Both the position numbers and the translations under genes were made by a program. The notes below the pieces were generated by a model, which was not told the DNA's origin, did no database searches, and saw only the letters and a list, made by a program, of their open reading frames with translations. Shown piece by piece: positions 5,917 through 13,654 of a stretch of DNA of 15,970 nt. The stretch is from CAYMZB01 sp964394845 (GTDB taxonomy: Bacteria > Patescibacteriota > Microgenomatia > Daviesbacterales > UBA10151): NCBI GenBank assembly GCA_964394845.1, contig CAYMZB010000100.1, positions 1 through 15,970 of the forward strand. Direction: 5' to 3'. How positions within the stretch are numbered: position 1 is the first letter of the stretch; the number at the start of each line of letters is the position of its first letter.

Positions 5917-6246
5917 TTAATAGAATTTATCTTCATTTATCAACTCATAGATTTCCAATGGAATTTCTTCATAAGGGTGGGTTTTTTTAATAGCAGCGAT
6001 TACTCCTTTTACTTTATCTTTCTCGCAAATTACTTCAATTTTTTCCTCTTCTACTTCTTGTGGATTATTTATTTTTCCTATGGTTGGATGTGCTCCCTGA
6101 GATGGAGTAAACCTGCCAATTCCCTTGCTGGAAAATGAGGCGTGGTGATAATTTCCTAAAACTCCGGCCCCGGCATCTCCCATGGCAGTTCTAACTTTCT
6201 CTGTATCTTTAATAGGCACAAAAGTGATAATTTTAAACATTTTCAT
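5917..6246 (-). CDS. NIF3/YqfO-type small domain protein
   Basis: A 109-residue protein resembling the inserted PII/CutA-like domain of NIF3/YqfO proteins, here standing alone. Visible are the opening strand FKIITFVPIKDTEKVRTAM, the glycine-rich GDAGAGVLGNYHHASFSS (23-40), GIGRFTP...GAHPTIG, the acidic VEEEKIEVIC and the closing HPYEEIPLEIYEL. GNYxxxSF, GxFxP and HPYEE are the usual landmarks of this domain. Full-length NIF3 proteins are about 2-4 times longer and carry a metal site; that part is absent. Its function in stand-alone form is not established. The start is ATG 6246 or the third codon (6240). A TATGAT box at 6263-6258, 11 bases upstream, favours a very short leader. It diverges from the PsbP-like gene. 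Confidence 0.75.
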   Translation of the reverse strand: MKMFKIITFVPIKDTEKVRTAMGDAGAGVLGNYHHASFSSKGIGRFTPSQGAHPTIGKINNPQEVEEEKIEVICEKDKVKGVIAAIKKTHPYEEIPLEIYELINEDKFY

Positions 6247-6326
6247 CTTAACATGTTATCATAAGATAATGATTCTAATTTTACCAGCGATCTTTTTTGG
6301 CTACTAAAGAAAGTAATTATACGGAA

Positions 6327-7592
6327 ATGAATAATCCTAATCAACCTGTAAACTCTTCTCAAACTACTATTGAATCTCAATCTATTTCCAATCCAGCAAA
6401 TTACCAAAAAGGCTTCTTTCCCGTCATTTTGGGTGTGTTAGTCTTATTGCTCGCTGTAGGTGGCGGTGTTTATTATTTAGGTACACAGAAGAACCAAACA
6501 ACAGGTCAAACTACTGCCCCCACTAATCCAATCAGTACGCCATCTGTCTCAAATGAATCAACTAATGACTGGAAAACACTTACTAATGCAAGGTTTGGAT
6601 ATTTATTCAAATATCCTTCCAATAAATATAACGAAACAATTTATACAACCGAACCATTTCTTTATACTGTGCAGTATTGTCCAACCAAAAAACTAGAAGA
6701 CTGTGCTTTCCCAAGCAATATTTTTCAGGTAAATGCTTATGACAACCCTCAAAACACAGATATAGAAAATTGGTTAAAAACAAGTTCAAGCTCCCCTGTA
6801 TACAAACAAGGAAAAATAAACTGTAATTTCAATGACCCCCGAACAATTAAGAGTACCAAAGACTTCCTTGGGCAAACAGCCATTACTTACGAGTTCGCTA
6901 TCGACCAGGATACAGCCACAGGAGTCTGCAAAGGAGTACCTTTAGAAGGTGGCGGTAAATACAAGTATATTTTTGCCGAAAGGAAAAACAGAATATACTG
7001 GATTTCAATCAGTCTCGCATCAAAAGAAGTTTATTCTGAACTTGAACAAATCCTCCAAACCTTCTCATTTACAGACTCTACCCTGAAAACATATACCAAT
7101 TCAGAATACAGATTTACATTCCAGTACCCTTCAACATATATAGAGCAACAATTAACTGAGAAGTGGTCTTCCGGAAAATTAATTACAGGTTTTTCTGATA
7201 ATGTAAATGAAGAACTCTATGTATATATCGAAAATAAACCAGTTAAAGAATATCTCTATGAGAACAACGAAGCACAGGCAAGTTACCGATTTGACACAAG
7301 TAAAAAAGAATGGATAAGTACATTTACTGGCGAAGACCCTTCTGGCGGACTCAAAAGATTAGCGCCAAAACGAGTTAACACCACAAGTGAAATATATTTT
7401 GTAAAACATAGCGAGGGCGGTTGCGGAGGCGGAACAGCCTTTATTTTCCCCCCGTCTTACTCGTATGTAGTCACGGCCGCTTTTACCTGTATTCATGCCT
7501 ACGAGGAAAATGATATATTGAGAAATCAAGCTAACGAAAAACTAGACCAAACTTACAACCAAATCCTTTCTACCTTCAAATTCACAAACTAG
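6327..7592 (+). CDS. Single-pass membrane protein with two PsbP-like repeats
   Basis: From ATG 6327 the protein has 421 residues. A polar, Asn/Ser/Gln-rich N-terminus (1-28) is followed by one membrane helix (about 30-51, FFPVILGVLVLLLAVGGGVYY), a Thr/Ser/Pro linker (52-79) and two repeats of a PsbP-like module. These begin DWKTLTNARFGYLFKYPS (81-98) and LKTYTNSEYRFTFQYPS (about 253-269). This W-x-x-Y-x-N-x-x-x-F-x-F-x-YPS opening is common in surface proteins of CPR bacteria. The second module contains a glycine- and cysteine-containing GGCGGGTAFIF. The bulk is predicted outside the cell; partners are unknown. A TTG at 6297 would add ten residues, but no initiation signal supports it, so ATG is preferred. 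Confidence 0.8.
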   Translation: MNNPNQPVNSSQTTIESQSISNPANYQKGFFPVILGVLVLLLAVGGGVYYLGTQKNQTTGQTTAPTNPISTPSVSNESTNDWKTLTNARFGYLFKYPSNKYNETIYTTEPFLYTVQYCPTKKLEDCAFPSNIFQVNAYDNPQNTDIENWLKTSSSSPVYKQGKINCNFNDPRTIKSTKDFLGQTAITYEFAIDQDTATGVCKGVPLEGGGKYKYIFAERKNRIYWISISLASKEVYSELEQILQTFSFTDSTLKTYTNSEYRFTFQYPSTYIEQQLTEKWSSGKLITGFSDNVNEELYVYIENKPVKEYLYENNEAQASYRFDTSKKEWISTFTGEDPSGGLKRLAPKRVNTTSEIYFVKHSEGGCGGGTAFIFPPSYSYVVTAAFTCIHAYEENDILRNQANEKLDQTYNQILSTFKFTN

Positions 7593-7641
7593 CAAAATAT
7601 CTTACAACAAAGTTGCTTAGTACCTACTATACAGAACCTAT

Positions 7642-8019
7642 TTATAGTAATCTTAATTCTTTCATAGGATAATCTTTTTTATTACCAGTTACCAGGATTA
7701 GATCCTGTGTAAGCGCAGTTGCAGCAATACAAGCATCTACCAAATGAAGTGTTTTCCCCTTTCTGCGCCAAAACCTAATAATTTCGATCGCTAACTTTGT
7801 AATATCACTAGTTACTGGAATAACTACCAAAGCATCAAAAAACTTATTTACTTTTAACATTTGGGCATCTTGTAACCCTATCTTAACTTCTATTTCAGTT
7901 AAAACTGATACCGCAGGGAACTGATTAAGTTGAATAATTTGTTCAATTAGGGCGATTACTTGTTTTCGTTTCGCCAAATAATCAATAATGATATCAGAAT
8001 CAAGTAGATAAGTTGTCAC
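7642..8019 (-). CDS. vapC: VapC-type PIN-domain toxin (ribonuclease)
   Basis: A 125-residue PIN-domain protein, normal size for VapC endoribonucleases that cut tRNA or rRNA with Mg2+. The acidic active-site residues are visible: D7 in YLLDSDIIIDYL, E44 in TEIEVKIG, D95 in HLVDACIAATA, and the final D116 in VTGNKKDYP. The fold order (strand, helix, EVKIG helix, VDACIA helix, ILVTGNKKDY strand) is complete, so the enzyme looks active. It starts with GTG overlapping the antitoxin stop by one base (TAGTG), indicating translational coupling. The gene is convergent with the PsbP-like gene, 49 bp apart, with no clear terminator between. Target RNA cannot be predicted. Confidence 0.9.
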   Translation of the reverse strand: MTTYLLDSDIIIDYLAKRKQVIALIEQIIQLNQFPAVSVLTEIEVKIGLQDAQMLKVNKFFDALVVIPVTSDITKLAIEIIRFWRRKGKTLHLVDACIAATALTQDLILVTGNKKDYPMKELRLL

Positions 8020-8276
8020 TATTTAAATCTTAAGTCATTCTTTTTACGAAACGACCTAATATAGGATCTTACTTTTCCAGAAGTAGAAAAATGGGGATAA
8101 ATCTTATGGTCAAGTATCCCAACAGACTCTCTGGCAACCTTAGCAAAATTAATTTGATCAAGATGTTTTCTAACAGATTCTGCCAGAAAGGCGCTGCGTC
8201 TGCCTGCACCTACTAACCGGTCTACTTCTAAAAGTAAATCTTTGGGAAAAGTAATATTAGTACGAACTGTATTCAT
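8019..8276 (-). CDS. vapB: VapB-type ribbon-helix-helix antitoxin
   Basis: An 85-residue protein beginning MNTVRTNITFPKDLLLEVDR, then LVGAGRRSAFLAESVRKHLD. A beta strand followed by two helices with a GRRSAF turn is a ribbon-helix-helix DNA-binding domain. The C-terminal half is basic (RSYIRSFRKKNDLRFK) and should contact or block the PIN toxin encoded directly downstream with a one-base overlap. As the first gene of the pair it probably represses its own promoter. Direct repeats TATACACA 12 bp apart overlap that promoter. There is no Shine-Dalgarno, and the -10 box lies 11 bases before the ATG, so the mRNA is nearly leaderless. The VapB subfamily is inferred from the partner. Confidence 0.85.
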   Translation of the reverse strand: MNTVRTNITFPKDLLLEVDRLVGAGRRSAFLAESVRKHLDQINFAKVARESVGILDHKIYPHFSTSGKVRSYIRSFRKKNDLRFK

Positions 8277-8277
8277 A

Positions 8278-8315
8278 TATACACACTATTATACACATAC
8301 TTTTAAATTTGTCAA
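8278..8315 (-). promoter_or_regulatory. vapBC promoter with tandem operator-like repeats
   Basis: On the minus strand TTGACA (8315-8310) and TATAAT (8293-8288) are spaced 16 bp. On the plus strand TATACACA occurs at 8278-8285 and 8290-8297, a 12-bp period close to one helical turn. Tandem half-sites of this kind are typical for ribbon-helix-helix dimers. Binding by VapB is inferred. Confidence 0.7.
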
Positions 8316-8334
8316 TCCATTAAATAATTTCTTA

Positions 8335-9645
8335 TTATCTTCCAGTTGAGGCAGGGGCTACTTTAGCATATTTATCCAAAACTTGTTTTACTCCCTGGTC
8401 TACTGTTTGTAAAGCTGCTTCCGGACTAGTTCCCTGCAAGGTAGCATTGATCCCGTCTTCAAAGTATTTGATCATTTCATCATTAATACCTGCATCAAAA
8501 GTATTTGATGATAAGTACCAGGACTTATAAATTGGTCCCTGCACTACGTATGCCCCTACTATCGGATCCGCAGTGATCTCTAGAGCTAAAGCAGTTAAAG
8601 AATATGGCTCCCCAAATAGTCTAATTTGTGAAGCCTGCTGGTAAGCTAATTTTTCTGCCTCAGCTGAAGCTAAGAATTTAACAAACTTCCAAGCCTCAAG
8701 TGAATTTTTACTTTTTTTAGAAACTGCCTCTGCCCAAAAGCTTCCCCATCCAACTTGTTTACCAACTAGCTGAGGCACCGGAGCAACTTTAAATTTTAAG
8801 TTAGGGCTGGCCACTCTAAGCTCATGCGCTCTCCAGGAAGGAGCAAAATAAAACCCCAACCTCCCGCTAACAAACATATCAGTGGATTTGGGCAAGTTAA
8901 CATCCCAAGTTTTTCTTTTTGGATCAGTTACAAACCCTGTATAGAATCTTAATATTTCTGCTACAGCCGGAGTTGCCAAATTGGTTAAATCTACTCCTGG
9001 CTGCTGCAGAAGCAGCAAACCAATCAAATCTGACCAGTGGTCAACATTCCCTGTTGATCCTATTCCCGCTCCAGCAGTTTTAATACCAGATGCATCTTTT
9101 ACAGTCATTTTAGTTGCCAAATCTATAAACTCCTGCCAATTACGGGGCGGCTTTCCACCAACCCCATTTAAAATATCTTCATTATAATAAAGCGCTAACC
9201 CATCTATCTCAAGAGGAGCGGCAAAAATAACATTTCCTTTAGTAAGAGTTTCTGAAGCTACAGGGTAAAACATATTCTGATAATCTAATAAACTAAAAAC
9301 CTCTGTTGGAGCCGGCGCTAGATCGGATTGAAACATAGGCAGCCAAGTATTATGAATCCTGAAAACATCAGGGCCTACTCCTTCTCTGATTTGAGTTTGA
9401 ACCCTAGTTCTATAATTTACAGAAGACTGTTTAACATAATTTATAGTTACCAAAGGATTTAACTGCTGGTATTGCTGAATCAGTGGTTTTATTAAATTAT
9501 CATCTTCCCAAAGTCCCCAGTAGGTTAAGTTAACCGGCTCTTGCTGTTTGGCTTTATTAAAAAGGGCAATATTTGGACCAAACTTCCAAAATAAAAAACC
9601 CAAGATAACAGCTAGGCTAAGAACAATGATAATTATTTTCTTCAT
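8335..9645 (-). CDS. Extracellular solute-binding protein, family 1 (sugar-type)
   Basis: A 436-residue protein of the type that captures sugars for ABC importers. An N-terminal helix (about 3-20, KKIIIIVLSLAVILGFLFW) anchors or exports it. No cysteine follows, so it lacks the lipobox usual for Gram-positive binding proteins and is probably membrane-anchored. Family landmarks are LTYWGLWEDDNLIKPLI (40-56), NP-x-VTINYVKQ, REGVGPDVFRIHNTWLP (88-104), PLEIDGLALYYNEDIL (about 144-159), PRNWQEFIDLATKM, GRLGFYFAPSW and EAWKFVKFLASAEA. No permease or ATPase gene lies next to it, so its transporter, if any, is elsewhere. It is divergent from the VanW gene, with overlapping promoters. The ATG at 9645 lies 13 bases after the -10 box. 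Confidence 0.9.
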   Translation of the reverse strand: MKKIIIIVLSLAVILGFLFWKFGPNIALFNKAKQQEPVNLTYWGLWEDDNLIKPLIQQYQQLNPLVTINYVKQSSVNYRTRVQTQIREGVGPDVFRIHNTWLPMFQSDLAPAPTEVFSLLDYQNMFYPVASETLTKGNVIFAAPLEIDGLALYYNEDILNGVGGKPPRNWQEFIDLATKMTVKDASGIKTAGAGIGSTGNVDHWSDLIGLLLLQQPGVDLTNLATPAVAEILRFYTGFVTDPKRKTWDVNLPKSTDMFVSGRLGFYFAPSWRAHELRVASPNLKFKVAPVPQLVGKQVGWGSFWAEAVSKKSKNSLEAWKFVKFLASAEAEKLAYQQASQIRLFGEPYSLTALALEITADPIVGAYVVQGPIYKSWYLSSNTFDAGINDEMIKYFEDGINATLQGTSPEAALQTVDQGVKQVLDKYAKVAPASTGR

Positions 9646-9658
9646 AGTCTGCTTTTAA

Positions 9659-9686
9659 ATTATACCTCAAAAGGATACAATGTCAC
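9659..9686. promoter_or_regulatory. Overlapping divergent promoters of the solute-binding and VanW genes
   Basis: Leftward: GTGACA (9686-9681) and TATAAT (9664-9659) with 16-bp spacing. Rightward: TACAAT (9676-9681), ending six bases before GTG 9688, with only a weak -35 near 9653-9658. The leftward -35 shares base 9681 with the rightward -10, so polymerase can hardly occupy both at once. Confidence 0.6.
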
Positions 9687-9687
9687 C

Positions 9688-11487
9688 GTGAAAAAAGCGA
9701 ATAAACAAAAAGGTGATTTTTTTAAAAAACTTAAAGTCCTTAAAGGCTATATTGTACTCAGCATACTCTCAACTGTTCTTGTAATACTGATAGCAGCTGC
9801 CTATGAAATATTCATAGCAGATAAATATTACCCTAAGACCTTTGTAGGTAATATAAATATTTCTTTTCTAACTGAAGGCCAAGCAATCAGAAAATTGCAA
9901 GATAAATTTGATCAAAGATCTACCCAAAAATTACAGTTTATCTATAAACAAGCTTCACTCACAAACCCAGAACAAGTTTTTACCATTGATATAGCCACTG
10001 CCTCTGCTAACTTAGATTATTCTGCCATGGAGCAAGTCTGGAGTAATAGTCATAGTGGTAAGTTAATAAACCAACTACAAAAACAGTTGCAGTCTCTTTT
10101 CCAAAATAGTCAAATAAACCCCAACATAGGTTTAAATCTGGATAAACAAACATCTACACTGCAAACTGCAGTTGATAAACCCTTCCAAAATGCAGAACTT
10201 ACCTTTGATGAAACTACAACTATCGAAAGCACTTCTTCTTCCCGCATCCAAATTAAAGAAGGGCTAGATGGCCTAACATTGGATAAAGAAAGATTGGCCC
10301 AGAGGGTTTCACAGTTCCTTTTGACTGGAGAATATGACTCAGAGTTACCTTTGAAAACTGTTCAGCCAAAAATTACAACTGCTTTTGTTACCAAAGCCAA
10401 GCTGGCTTTAGAAAAATTAATCAATGAACCTATTAAACTAACCTTTGATAATCGTACCTGGACAATCGATACAAAACAAGCTTTGGCATTGCTGGACCTT
10501 CAAACCGGGCAGGATTTTCTTTTGGATAAAGCTAAGACTGGTTTGTATTTAGACAAGATTGCCTTTGAAATAGACCAGCAGGTCCAGGAGGGGTTATTTG
10601 AATTTAATCCCACTACCAAAAGAGTTACTGCTTTCAAACCCTCACAAGAAGGCAGGAAATTAGATGTTGAAGCAGCTTACCAGTTAATCACCGATGCATT
10701 AAACAAAGAGACAAAAACCATCATCTTGCCAGTATCTAAAGTCTTACCTAAAATCCAAACTGCTGATGTTAATAGTTTAGGTATTCAGGAGTTATTAGGC
10801 AGAGGAATTTCCAGGTTTGCCGGATCAATCCCCAATCGAATCTACAATATTAACCTGACTGCCTCAAAAATCAACGGGGTTTTGATACCGCCGGGAGAAA
10901 TATTTTCTTTTAACCAGACAATTGGCGACATTACAGCAGCCACCGGCTTTAAGCAGGCTTATGTGATCAAAGAAGGACGGACTGTTTTAGATGACGGCGG
11001 CGGAGTTTGCCAGGATTCAACTACTCTTTTCAGGGCAGTATTAAATGCAGGGTTACCTGTTGTTAAAAGAACAGCCCATGCTTATAGAGTCGGCTATTAT
11101 GAACAGGGTTTTCCTCCTGGGTTGGATGCCACGGTTTTTTATCCCAGTGTTGATTTCCAGTTTAAAAATGATACCTCTGCCCATATTCTCATTCAGGCAT
11201 ATACCAGCGGGACAACTTTGTATGTTGATTTATATGGCGCCTCTGACGGAAGAACAGTAACTTTGACTAAACCAATTATCTTAAACCAAACTCCCCCGCC
11301 TCCGGATTTAAGGCAGGACGACCCAACTTTACCCCAAGGAACTGTTAAACAGGTTGACTGGAGCGCCTGGGGAGCAAATGTTTCCTTTAAAAGAACAGTT
11401 TATAAGCAGGGGGAAACTATATTAAATGAAACCTGGAGGTCTAATTATAAACCCTGGCAGGCTATTTTCCTTGTGGGGATACAATAA
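9688..11487 (+). CDS. VanW family protein with YoaR-type peptidoglycan-binding repeats
   Basis: A 599-residue surface protein. A basic start (KKANKQKGDFFKKLK) precedes one membrane helix (about 20-42). Outside, residues 50-380 contain two YoaR/PG_binding_4-like modules (YPKTFVGNINISFLTEGQA near 50-68; KEGLDGLTLDKERLAQ near 190-205). The VanW domain follows (about 395-525): PPGEIFSFNQTIGDITAATG, VLDDGGGVCQDSTTLFRAVL, AHAYRVGYYEQGFPPGLDAT and FKNDTSAHILIQAY. The tail (540-599), with TVKQVDWSAWGANVSFKR, resembles a G5-like strand domain. VanW was first seen in a vancomycin-resistance cluster, but its activity is not known; this is not evidence of resistance. GTG 9688 is chosen because the -10 box predicts transcription starting there. 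Confidence 0.9.
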   Translation: MKKANKQKGDFFKKLKVLKGYIVLSILSTVLVILIAAAYEIFIADKYYPKTFVGNINISFLTEGQAIRKLQDKFDQRSTQKLQFIYKQASLTNPEQVFTIDIATASANLDYSAMEQVWSNSHSGKLINQLQKQLQSLFQNSQINPNIGLNLDKQTSTLQTAVDKPFQNAELTFDETTTIESTSSSRIQIKEGLDGLTLDKERLAQRVSQFLLTGEYDSELPLKTVQPKITTAFVTKAKLALEKLINEPIKLTFDNRTWTIDTKQALALLDLQTGQDFLLDKAKTGLYLDKIAFEIDQQVQEGLFEFNPTTKRVTAFKPSQEGRKLDVEAAYQLITDALNKETKTIILPVSKVLPKIQTADVNSLGIQELLGRGISRFAGSIPNRIYNINLTASKINGVLIPPGEIFSFNQTIGDITAATGFKQAYVIKEGRTVLDDGGGVCQDSTTLFRAVLNAGLPVVKRTAHAYRVGYYEQGFPPGLDATVFYPSVDFQFKNDTSAHILIQAYTSGTTLYVDLYGASDGRTVTLTKPIILNQTPPPPDLRQDDPTLPQGTVKQVDWSAWGANVSFKRTVYKQGETILNETWRSNYKPWQAIFLVGIQ

Positions 11488-11715
11488 TGTCCATATTAGG
11501 ATTACTTAGAAATTTTCCAACTTCTTTCTTCCAAATTACAGATAAAGATAAAGTTCTACTTAAACTGCCTATACTTTGGTGTGGCTCTATAGATTCATCA
11601 ACAATGGTAGGTTTTTTTAAAACTTCAGCAATAGTTTTTAATTAACATTTTAGATTTCCCTTAACATTATACTGAATACTTGACAAGGAGAAGCTAAATA
11701 TCATACGGTTAGTTT
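11488..11715. other. Intergenic region between the VanW gene and lemA
   Basis: A 52-codon rightward frame begins at ATG 11487 in a TAATG overlap with the VanW stop and ends at 11645. A 60-codon leftward open frame without a good start (11641 to 11462) runs opposite it. Neither is convincing as a gene. A TTGACA at 11680-11685, with a weak CATACG at 11702-11707, may drive lemA; TATACT at 11668-11673 is an alternative -10. No clear terminator was found. Confidence 0.4.
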
Positions 11716-12288
11716 ATGAGTTTACCTTTTAAACTTAATCCCCTAATAATCCTAATTGGTTTAGTGATAATCTTATTATTTGCTTCAGTTGGCTACTATA
11801 ACTCCTTCATCAGCCAGTCAAATGCCATAGAAGGCCAGTGGAAACAAGTAGAGGTACAATACCAGAGAAGGTTTGATTTAATTCCAAATTTAGTTGAGTC
11901 AGTGAAAGGGTTGCAACAACAAGAACAAAAAATATTTGGGGATGTTAATGAGGCACGAACACAATACGCAGGAGCAAAAACAGCAGAAGATAAAGTCAGG
12001 ACAGCTAATCAATTAGAAGGGGCATTATCAAAACTTATTGCAGTTTTTGAAAATTACCCTCAAATTAAAAGCGATCAGACAGTGCTTAAACTGATGGATG
12101 AGCTGGCAGGTGCGGAAAACAGGGTGGCAGTGGAAAGACGAAGATATAATGAATTAGTCCAAAACTATAATACCTCTGTAAGTACTATACCCGGCAAGCT
12201 GTTTGCTTCTTTTATGGGTTTCCAGTCTAAGACTTATTTCCAGGCCACTGAAGGCAGCGAAAATGTACCAAAAGTGCAATTTCCATAA
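11716..12288 (+). CDS. lemA: LemA family membrane protein
   Basis: A 190-residue protein with a short inside segment, one membrane helix (about 9-27, PLIILIGLVIILLFASVGY) and an outward or cytoplasmic helical bundle. The LemA core is clear: YYNSFISQSNAIEGQWKQVE (27-46), then YQRRFDLIPNLVESVKG (49-65), and later AGAENRVAVERRRYNELVQNYN. Length matches the family (about 185-200). The biochemical role of LemA is not settled; it is widely found next to TPM-domain (YgcG-like) proteins, as here, three bases from the next gene. The pair therefore likely forms one transcript and works together at the envelope. No Shine-Dalgarno is visible before the ATG. Confidence 0.92.
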   Translation: MSLPFKLNPLIILIGLVIILLFASVGYYNSFISQSNAIEGQWKQVEVQYQRRFDLIPNLVESVKGLQQQEQKIFGDVNEARTQYAGAKTAEDKVRTANQLEGALSKLIAVFENYPQIKSDQTVLKLMDELAGAENRVAVERRRYNELVQNYNTSVSTIPGKLFASFMGFQSKTYFQATEGSENVPKVQFP

Positions 12289-12291
12289 TGA

Positions 12292-13359
12292 ATGACAAAT
12301 GCTATCCGTAACTTCATTACCGCTTTTCTTTCTGTAGTTTTATTATTTTTCTTTGTTACTGGTGTTTACGCAAATCATATTCCTGCTCCTATTGGCTATG
12401 TAAACGACTTTGCAGGTGTTTTAACCTCTGATCAAAAAAACACTTTAGAAAACTCATTGAAAGATTACGAGCAACGAACCACGAATGAGATTGCTGTTGC
12501 TACTGTAAAAAGTCTGGATGGTCAAGACATAACTGATTTTACTGTTAGAACTTTTGAAGAATGGAAAATAGGTAAAAAGTCAAGGGATAACGGCATTTTA
12601 TTTTTAGCAGCGATAGATGACAGGAAAATGAGAATTGAGGTAGGTTATGGTTTAGAGCCAAGCATTACCGATAGCCAGGCAGGAGAAATTATCAGGAATA
12701 TCATTGCGCCAAAATTCAAAAAGGAAAATTATTATCAGGGGATTACTGATGGAGTTACCGCCATACAAAATCGAATAGGAAATCCTCAAGAACCTTCTTC
12801 TCAAAGTTCCTATGATACAGTTGATCATATCATCAAAGGCTTGGGTTTTATAGGAATGCTTATTGTAGGAGCAATATTTATCTTGTTATTAATTGGAATT
12901 TTTGTATGGATGAAAATTCTTAAAAAAGATATTCCAAAATCCAAAGTAAGATTGCGAATATTAATATTTATACTGCTGGCATTATCTGGAAGTTATTATC
13001 TTATCAGAGGTGGGTTATCCATTGTAATTGTGGCAGCGATTTTAGTAGCGGTAATTTACTTTTTTTCGTTTTTGGCTAGAAGTAAAAGTATCTGGCTTGG
13101 TGGTTTAGTAGGATTTTTTCTAGGAATTATGTTGGGATTCTACGTTAAATCAATAGAAACAGGCGCCATTTGTTCAATAATATTTGGCGCTTTGGGATTA
13201 TTGTTAGATTGGCGTTTATCTGCAAACTATAGCAAGCTTAAAAAAGCTGGTAAATCAACAAATTGGTGGGTTACTGGGGGTGGTTTTTTTGGCTCAGGCA
13301 GTAGTGGTGGGTTTGGAGGGGGTGGATCAGGTGGAGGTGGGAGTAGTGGTAGTTGGTAA
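12292..13359 (+). CDS. TPM-domain (YgcG-like) membrane protein with glycine-rich tail
   Basis: A 355-residue protein. An N-terminal signal segment (about 5-27, ending TGVYAN) leads to an external TPM domain (about 33-160): YVNDFAGVLTSDQKNTLE, NEIAVATVKSLDGQDI, FEEWKIGKKSRDNGILFLAA, MRIEVGYGLEPSITDSQAGE and YYQGITDGV. Several membrane helices follow (about 182-210, 220-262, 267-305). The protein ends in a Gly/Ser-rich tail, GGFGGGGSGGGGSSGSW, the usual ending of this family. Some TPM proteins have phosphatase activity, but the name does not prove it here. The gene is three bases after lemA and is probably cotranscribed. The extra central helices make it longer than the simplest YgcG proteins. 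Confidence 0.88.
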   Translation: MTNAIRNFITAFLSVVLLFFFVTGVYANHIPAPIGYVNDFAGVLTSDQKNTLENSLKDYEQRTTNEIAVATVKSLDGQDITDFTVRTFEEWKIGKKSRDNGILFLAAIDDRKMRIEVGYGLEPSITDSQAGEIIRNIIAPKFKKENYYQGITDGVTAIQNRIGNPQEPSSQSSYDTVDHIIKGLGFIGMLIVGAIFILLLIGIFVWMKILKKDIPKSKVRLRILIFILLALSGSYYLIRGGLSIVIVAAILVAVIYFFSFLARSKSIWLGGLVGFFLGIMLGFYVKSIETGAICSIIFGALGLLLDWRLSANYSKLKKAGKSTNWWVTGGGFFGSGSSGGFGGGGSGGGGSSGSW

Positions 13360-13412
13360 ATATTGATAAGATTCTCTTTAATATTAAATACTGTAACTAG
13401 AGATAAAAAAAT

Positions 13413-13637
13413 ATGAGGATTGTATTAATAGTTATTGTTATTTTAGGATTGATTGGTGCATTTTCATACGGACAAGAAATAGTGCTTAGGTTAAAAGGTA
13501 CGCCTATATACGCCTGCAGGTCTGAGTTAGAAGTACTAGCAGGTTATGCTGGTACAGATTTTCTAGAAAATCTTTATAAATTAAGATTTGCCCAATTCTT
13601 CAAAGTGAGTTATTTTCTCGTAATATTTTCTGTTTGA
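13413..13637 (+). CDS. Small hypothetical exported or membrane protein, possibly truncated
   Basis: A 74-codon frame starting MRIVLIVIVILGLIGAFSYG, which would be an N-terminal signal or membrane helix, then QEIVLRLKGTPIYACRSELE and VLAGYAGTDFLENLYKLRF. The last part (FAQFFKVSYFLVIFSV) turns hydrophobic and less protein-like, as if the original C-terminus were lost. I recognise no family. A TTGATA near 13363 could be a -35, but there is no Shine-Dalgarno. It lies between the TPM gene and the XRE promoter. It could be a real small gene, a decayed gene or chance. Confidence 0.4.
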   Translation: MRIVLIVIVILGLIGAFSYGQEIVLRLKGTPIYACRSELEVLAGYAGTDFLENLYKLRFAQFFKVSYFLVIFSV

Positions 13638-13654
13638 TGTAATGTAAACTCTGC

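Noticed and set aside
9688..11487. VanW domain as evidence of glycopeptide resistance
   Set aside because: VanW domains are widespread in surface proteins and no other van gene is present.
11608..11618. Run of seven T after TGGTAGG as a rho-independent terminator of the VanW gene
   Set aside because: The only upstream partner arm (CTGCC) gives a 5-bp stem with a wobble pair and a very long loop.
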